The position numbers and the translations under genes are program-made. The notes beneath the pieces were generated by a model. It was not told where the DNA came from and made no database searches. It worked only from the letters and a program-made list of their open reading frames with translations. Positions 61,080-64,000 of a stretch of 64,000 nucleotides of DNA are shown here, piece by piece (position 1 is the first letter of the stretch; each line of letters begins with the position of its first letter). This DNA comes from Streptomyces showdoensis (GTDB taxonomy: Bacteria; Actinomycetota; Actinomycetes; Streptomycetales; Streptomycetaceae). The DNA lies in assembly GCF_039535475.1 (NCBI RefSeq), contig NZ_BAAAXG010000026.1, forward strand, positions 806,001 through 870,000, written 5' to 3'.

Positions 61080-61448
61080 TTACAGCACCTCCGGCGCGAG
61101 CGAGATGATCTTCATGAACTTCTTCTCGCGCAGCTCACGGCCCACCGGGCCGAAGATACGGGTGCCGCGAGGGTCGCCGTCGTTCTTCAGAATGACGGCG
61201 GCGTTCTCGTCGAAGCGGATGTACGAGCCGTCCTGGCGGCGGCGCTCCTTGACGGTGCGAACGATGACCGCCTTGACGACGTCACCCTTCTTCACGTTGC
61301 CACCGGGGATCGCGTCCTTGACGGTGGCGACGATGACGTCACCGATGCCCGCGTAGCGGCGACCCGAGCCACCGAGAACACGGATGCAAAGGATCTCCTT
61401 GGCACCAGTGTTGTCGGCGACGCGAAGTCGCGACTCCTGCTGGATCAC
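61080..61448 (-). CDS. rplN: 50S ribosomal protein L14
   Basis: 122 residues. [66 protein letters not shown]. First gene of the spc block; a double hairpin lies just upstream. Confidence 0.98.
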   Translation of the reverse strand: MIQQESRLRVADNTGAKEILCIRVLGGSGRRYAGIGDVIVATVKDAIPGGNVKKGDVVKAVIVRTVKERRRQDGSYIRFDENAAVILKNDGDPRGTRIFGPVGRELREKKFMKIISLAPEVL

Positions 61449-61477
61449 GTCTATCTCCTGATTTGTCTGCCGGTTCC

Positions 61478-61544
61478 CCGCCGGGGGCCGATCACTCGGC
61501 CCCCGGCGGAGCCTGGCGGAACGAACCTGAGGGAATCCTCAGGT
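61478..61544 (-). terminator. Two tandem hairpins at the rpsQ-rplN (S10/spc) junction
   Basis: Right hairpin: ACCTGAGG-GAAT-CCTCAGGT (61525-61544). Left hairpin: 14-bp perfect stem CCGCCGGGGGCCGA with its complement, 4-nt loop (61478-61509). Together they fill the 98-nt gap and could attenuate transcription or process the transcript between the two classical operons. Confidence 0.7.
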
Positions 61545-61546
61545 GC

Positions 61547-61828
61547 TTACTTGGCCTTCTCGAGGATCTCGATGACGCGCCAGTGCTTCGAGGCGGACAG
61601 CTTGCGCGTCTCCATGAGGAGGACGCGGTCGCCGACGCCCGCAGCGTTCTGCTCGTCGTGAGCCTTGAGCTTGTTGGTACGGCGGATGACCTTGCCGTAC
61701 AGCGCGTGCTTGACGCGGTCCTCGACAGCGACGACGACGGTCTTGTCCATCTTGTCGCTGACGACGAGGCCCTCGCGGACCTTGCGAGCGTTGCGCTCGG
61801 TCTTCTCAGTCACGTTGTTCTCGCTCAT
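61547..61828 (-). CDS. rpsQ: 30S ribosomal protein S17
   Basis: 93 residues. [44 protein letters not shown] fold, early assembly protein. Stop/start overlap with rpmC. Confidence 0.98.
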   Translation of the reverse strand: MSENNVTEKTERNARKVREGLVVSDKMDKTVVVAVEDRVKHALYGKVIRRTNKLKAHDEQNAAGVGDRVLLMETRKLSASKHWRVIEILEKAK

Positions 61829-62052
61829 CAGACGTTCTCCACCGTCTCGATGCCCAGCTCACGCTCGCGCATCAGGGTGTAGATCCGGGCGATGTCCTTA
61901 CGGACGGACTTGAGCCGACCGTGGTTCTCGAGCTGGCCCGTCGCCGCCTGGAAGCGGAGGTTGAACAGCTCTTCCTTGGCCTCGCGGAGCTTGGCGACAA
62001 GCTCCTCGTTGCCCAGCTCGCGCAGCTCGGACGCCTTGGTACCGGCCGACAT
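61828..62052 (-). CDS. rpmC: 50S ribosomal protein L29
   Basis: 74 residues, [27 protein letters not shown] then [24 protein letters not shown] overlaps the rplP stop (TGATG). Lies at the exit tunnel. Confidence 0.97.
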   Translation of the reverse strand: MSAGTKASELRELGNEELVAKLREAKEELFNLRFQAATGQLENHGRLKSVRKDIARIYTLMRERELGIETVENV

Positions 62053-62471
62053 CACAGCTCACCTGCCTCGCGCTTAACGATCTTGCACTTCATCGGCAGC
62101 TTGTGAGCCGCACGGGTCAGAGCCTCGCGCGCGATCTTCTCGTTCGGGTAGGACAGTTCGAACATCACCCGACCCGGCTTGACGTTCGCGATCCACCACT
62201 CCGGAGAACCCTTACCGGAACCCATGCGGGTCTCGGCCGGCTTCTTCGTGAGCGGGCGGTCCGGGTAGATGTTGATCCAGACCTTGCCGCCACGCTTGAT
62301 GTGGCGGGTCATCGCGATACGGGCCGCCTCGATCTGGCGGTTGGTCACGTACGCCGGAGTGAGGGCCTGGATGCCGTACTCGCCGAACGCAACCTGCGTA
62401 CCACCCTTGGACATACCGCTGCGCTTCGGGTGGTGCTGCTTGCGGTGCTTGACCCTACGGGGGATCAGCAT
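62052..62471 (-). CDS. rplP: 50S ribosomal protein L16
   Basis: 139 residues. [48 protein letters not shown] (family core at ~78-105). Near the A-site tRNA elbow. Confidence 0.98.
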   Translation of the reverse strand: MLIPRRVKHRKQHHPKRSGMSKGGTQVAFGEYGIQALTPAYVTNRQIEAARIAMTRHIKRGGKVWINIYPDRPLTKKPAETRMGSGKGSPEWWIANVKPGRVMFELSYPNEKIAREALTRAAHKLPMKCKIVKREAGEL

Positions 62472-62476
62472 TTCGG

Positions 62477-63310
62477 TCAGGCCTCCGTTCCGGTGCTCTC
62501 AGCAGCCGGAGCGGCGGCGGGAGCGTCGGCCTTGGGGGCCTCGGCAGCCTGAGCCTGCTGCGGCTTGCGACCGCGACCGCCACGCTCGCCACCGCGGCCA
62601 CCGCGGCCGGCCGGACGGTCAGCGCCGCCACGGGCCGGGCGGTTGCCCGCGCGGGCAGCAGCGTTCTCGGCGCGGACCTCGGCGATGTTCTTGACGTCGC
62701 CCTTGTAGATCCAGACCTTCACACCGATGCGGCCGAAGGTCGTCTTGGCCTCGAAGAAGCCGTAGTCGACGTTCGCGCGGAGCGTGTGCAGGGGCACACG
62801 GCCCTCGCGGTAGAACTCCGAGCGGGACATCTCGGCGCCGCCGAGACGGCCACCACACTGGATCTTGATGCCCTTGGCGCCGGCCTTCATCGTGCCCTGC
62901 ATGCTCTTACGCATGGCGCGACGGAAGGAGACGCGGGAGGAGAGCTGCTCGGCGACGGCCTGGGCCACCAGCTGAGCGTCCATCTCGGGGTTCTTGACCT
63001 CGAGGATGTTCAGCTGGACCTGCTTGCCGGTCAGCTTCTCCAGCTGGCCGCGGATCTTGTCGGCCTCGGCGCCACGGCGACCGATGACAATGCCCGGGCG
63101 AGCGGTGTGGATGTCCACGCGGACACGGTCACGGGTGCGCTCGATCTCAACCTTCGAGATGCCGGCGCGCTCCATGCCGGACGTCAGCATCCGACGGATG
63201 GCGACGTCTTCCTTGACGTAGTCCTTGTACAGCTTGTCGGCGTACCAGCGGGACTTGAAGTCCGTGGTGATGCCGAGCCGGAACCCGTGCGGGTTTACCT
63301 TCTGGCCCAT
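62477..63310 (-). CDS. rpsC: 30S ribosomal protein S3
   Basis: 277 residues. [24 protein letters not shown] domain with [14 protein letters not shown]-terminal half [18 protein letters not shown] basic then Ala-rich extension of ~60 residues ([21 protein letters not shown]) is typical of actinobacteria. Stop/start overlap with rplV. Confidence 0.98.
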   Translation of the reverse strand: MGQKVNPHGFRLGITTDFKSRWYADKLYKDYVKEDVAIRRMLTSGMERAGISKVEIERTRDRVRVDIHTARPGIVIGRRGAEADKIRGQLEKLTGKQVQLNILEVKNPEMDAQLVAQAVAEQLSSRVSFRRAMRKSMQGTMKAGAKGIKIQCGGRLGGAEMSRSEFYREGRVPLHTLRANVDYGFFEAKTTFGRIGVKVWIYKGDVKNIAEVRAENAAARAGNRPARGGADRPAGRGGRGGERGGRGRKPQQAQAAEAPKADAPAAAPAAESTGTEA

Positions 63311-63657
63311 TACCGGGTTCCTTCCTTGCTGCTGACGACCACGGTGATGTGGCTGGTCCGCTTGCGGATCCGGTAGGCACGGCCCTGGGCACGCGGACGG
63401 AACCGCTTCAGGGTCGGACCCTCGTCGACGAACGCCTCGCTGATGAACAGCGAAGAGGCGTCCGTGTGGTCGTAGTTGTGCGCGGCGTTGGCAATGGCGC
63501 TGTCGAGCACCTTGCCGACCGGCACGGAGGCTGCCTGCGGAGCGAATCGCAGAACAGCCTGAGCCTCCGTGGCATCCATGCCACGGATCAGGTCCACCAC
63601 GCGGCGGGCCTTCATGGGCGTGACGCGGATGTACCGCGCCTGGGCCCTGGCTTCCAT
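63310..63657 (-). CDS. rplV: 50S ribosomal protein L22
   Basis: 115 residues. [48 protein letters not shown]. The loop with macrolide-sensitive residues lies in the exit tunnel. 44 nt after rpsS. Confidence 0.98.
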   Translation of the reverse strand: MEARAQARYIRVTPMKARRVVDLIRGMDATEAQAVLRFAPQAASVPVGKVLDSAIANAAHNYDHTDASSLFISEAFVDEGPTLKRFRPRAQGRAYRIRKRTSHITVVVSSKEGTR

Positions 63658-63701
63658 GGTTGTCCCTCTCAGTTACTTACGTGTCTGAATGCGATCCGCT
63701 A

Positions 63702-63983
63702 CTAGCGGCGCTTCGACTTCCGGTCTTCCTTGACGTGACCCCGGAAGGTGCGCGTCGGCGAGAACTCGCCGAGCTTGTGACCGACCATCGACTCGGTGAC
63801 GAACACCGGGATGTGGGTCTTGCCGTTGTGCACCGCGAGCGTGTGGCCGAGCATGGCCGGCACGATCATGGAGCGACGGGACCAGGTCTTGATGACGTTC
63901 TTGGTGCCGGCTTCGTTCTGGGCGTCCACCTTCTTGATGAGGTGGTCGTCGACGAAGGGCCCCTTCTTGAGACTGCGCGGCAT
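63702..63983 (-). CDS. rpsS: 30S ribosomal protein S19
   Basis: 93 residues. [76 protein letters not shown] lies upstream, and a TAG at 63998-63996 may be the stop of rplB. Confidence 0.98.
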   Translation of the reverse strand: MPRSLKKGPFVDDHLIKKVDAQNEAGTKNVIKTWSRRSMIVPAMLGHTLAVHNGKTHIPVFVTESMVGHKLGEFSPTRTFRGHVKEDRKSKRR

Positions 63984-64000
63984 CTAAACCCGCTCCTAGC

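Overview
The window is high-GC actinobacterial DNA and almost certainly comes from a Streptomyces chromosome. The evidence is the bldM/whiD developmental pair next to guaB, two CIRCE elements upstream of groES-groEL with a His-rich GroEL tail, GTG starts, -10 boxes 6-7 nt before start codons, and an rpsK-rpoA junction without rpsD. Synteny follows the S. coelicolor guaB-bldM-whiD ... S10/spc/alpha segment. The same backbone exists in mycobacteria (guaB2, sigD, whiB3, groEL1/groES, gcp, rimI, alr).

Layout. 1-4400: guaB3 (partial), guaB, the sigma factor gene shbA, bldM (preceded by a sigma-BldN-type promoter) and divergent whiD. 4400-20660: an accessory block between whiD and groEL. It holds a LysR/MOSC pair, an SDR, a carbohydrate locus, a large STAND-type NTPase with helical repeats, and a SnoaL-like protein. 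The carbohydrate locus has a secreted beta-helix protein and a DUF2264 protein divergent from a DeoR-HTH/LacI-sensor hybrid regulator, a three-gene sugar ABC importer and a D-2-hydroxyacid dehydrogenase. 20660-22900: groEL-groES under two CIRCE elements. 22900-29050: two NodB-type lipoprotein deacetylases, a small lipoprotein, a THUMP-like methyltransferase, a membrane protein, and an ECF42 sigma factor with its DGPF partner. 29040-33990: the t6A genes tsaD-rimI-tsaB and tsaE, a 57-codon gene behind an iron box, and an LD-transpeptidase-like protein lacking the catalytic motif. 34000-44300: cell-envelope and cofactor genes (alr, an LD-transpeptidase, nnr with a frameshift, acpS, glmS, coaA, a DUF389 protein, glmM). 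44440-45450: rpsI-rplM. 45650-50580: an HxlR regulator/oxidoreductase pair, an ABC-F protein, a membrane-anchored protein and truA. 50660-64000: alpha, spc and S10 operons, transcribed leftward (rplQ, rpoA, rpsK, rpsM, rpmJ, infA, map, adk, secY, then rplO to rpsS).

Most of the window is conserved housekeeping sequence. The most original signals are: the self-contained carbohydrate regulon, whose three operator sites and two matched promoters are readable in the DNA; the STAND protein with a RHIM-like VVVGDGN segment at its N terminus; the degenerate LD-transpeptidase fold; the iron-box small gene inside the t6A cluster; and the single-base frameshift in nnr at a G5C5 run. No tRNA, rRNA, CRISPR array, insertion sequence, integrase or attachment site was recognised.
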